Positions 51,930-52,110 of a DNA stretch of 52,110 bases are shown one piece after another. The number at the start of each line of letters is the position of its first letter. Position 1 is the stretch's first letter. The notes beneath the pieces were generated by a model. The model saw only the letters and a program-made list of their open reading frames with translations. It was not told where the DNA came from and searched no databases. The DNA comes from RGIG5612 sp963589005. GTDB taxonomy: Bacteria; Bacillota; Clostridia; Lachnospirales; Lachnospiraceae. A program made the translations under genes and the position numbers. Where the stretch lies: contig CAVAJR010000016.1 of assembly GCA_963589005.1 (NCBI GenBank), positions 1-52,110 of the forward strand, read 5' to 3'.

Positions 51930-52110
51930 GCTCGCGCCTCCGTGAAAAATGCAGAATGGAACAGTTTTTTCATCTGTGATGCCCATGGTAATCCAAGATT
52001 CCTGTAAAGTCAAGTTGATGACGTGAAAGAATTGCAGAAAGGACACTATTTTTCAGTTGTTTAAAAAGATGAATTTGTATAAGCCAGCTATCATCCATTC
52101 TGTGTAAATG

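Overview
The window looks like chromosomal DNA from an anaerobic gut-type Firmicute, most likely a Lachnospiraceae (Coprococcus/Butyrivibrio-like). The evidence is a ptb-buk butyrate (acyl) kinase pair, ferredoxin-linked 2-oxoacid oxidoreductase, rubrerythrin and FprA-type flavoprotein for oxygen defence, strong GGAGG ribosome-binding sites, and DUF4428/DUF1846 and CpsBCD-type proteins. The genus is an inference.

Layout. 0.3-3.0 kb: a zinc-ribbon DUF4428 protein and a DUF1846 protein. 3.0-3.55 kb: a gene-free block of nested repeats (seven 44-bp units and two 115-bp blocks). 3.56-9.2 kb: an AT-rich island with an ABC transporter (ATPase and two membrane proteins), a lipoprotein and a divergent OmpR-type two-component system, resembling peptide-sensing or self-protection modules. 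9.5-12.9 kb: a five-gene operon for 2-oxoacid:ferredoxin oxidoreductase, headed by a P-loop NTPase. 13.2-19.7 kb: GntR/FCD regulator, buk, ptb, a 2-hydroxyacid dehydrogenase, a homocysteine S-methyltransferase-like enzyme and a flavoprotein with a zinc ribbon. Together these could run hydroxyacid -> oxoacid -> acyl-CoA -> acyl-phosphate -> acid + ATP.

20-28 kb: an AAA ATPase preceded by 10-bp phased repeats, an HD-domain protein, a secreted tannase-like esterase, FprA, thrS and a small unknown protein. 28.2-36.8 kb: a MITE-like inverted repeat and cell-envelope genes (CapA-like protein, GT2-GtrA fusion, PIG-L deacetylase, CpsB phosphatase, GH18 protein). 36.8-41.4 kb: tadA, malic enzyme, SRP RNA (not open-reading-frame based), a probable C-glycoside deglycosidase alpha/beta pair and rubrerythrin. 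41.6-45.9 kb: CpsD/CpsC, a ribokinase-family kinase and prfC.

46.0-52.1 kb: an accessory-looking region. It holds four copies of a 15-bp inverted motif, an antitoxin joined to a toxin tail, a decayed fragment of a DUF4143 ATPase whose intact relative lies at 50.6 kb, a UDP-glucose dehydrogenase with an N-terminal XRE DNA-binding domain and palindromes in its promoter, a UDP-glucuronate 4-epimerase, an orphan AbrB-like protein and an IS21 remnant.

The most striking items are the C-glycoside deglycosidase-like pair, the XRE-Ugd fusion with candidate self-operators, the toxin-antitoxin fusion, and the several phased or nested repeat arrays. All functional calls come from reading the sequence only; no database search was run.
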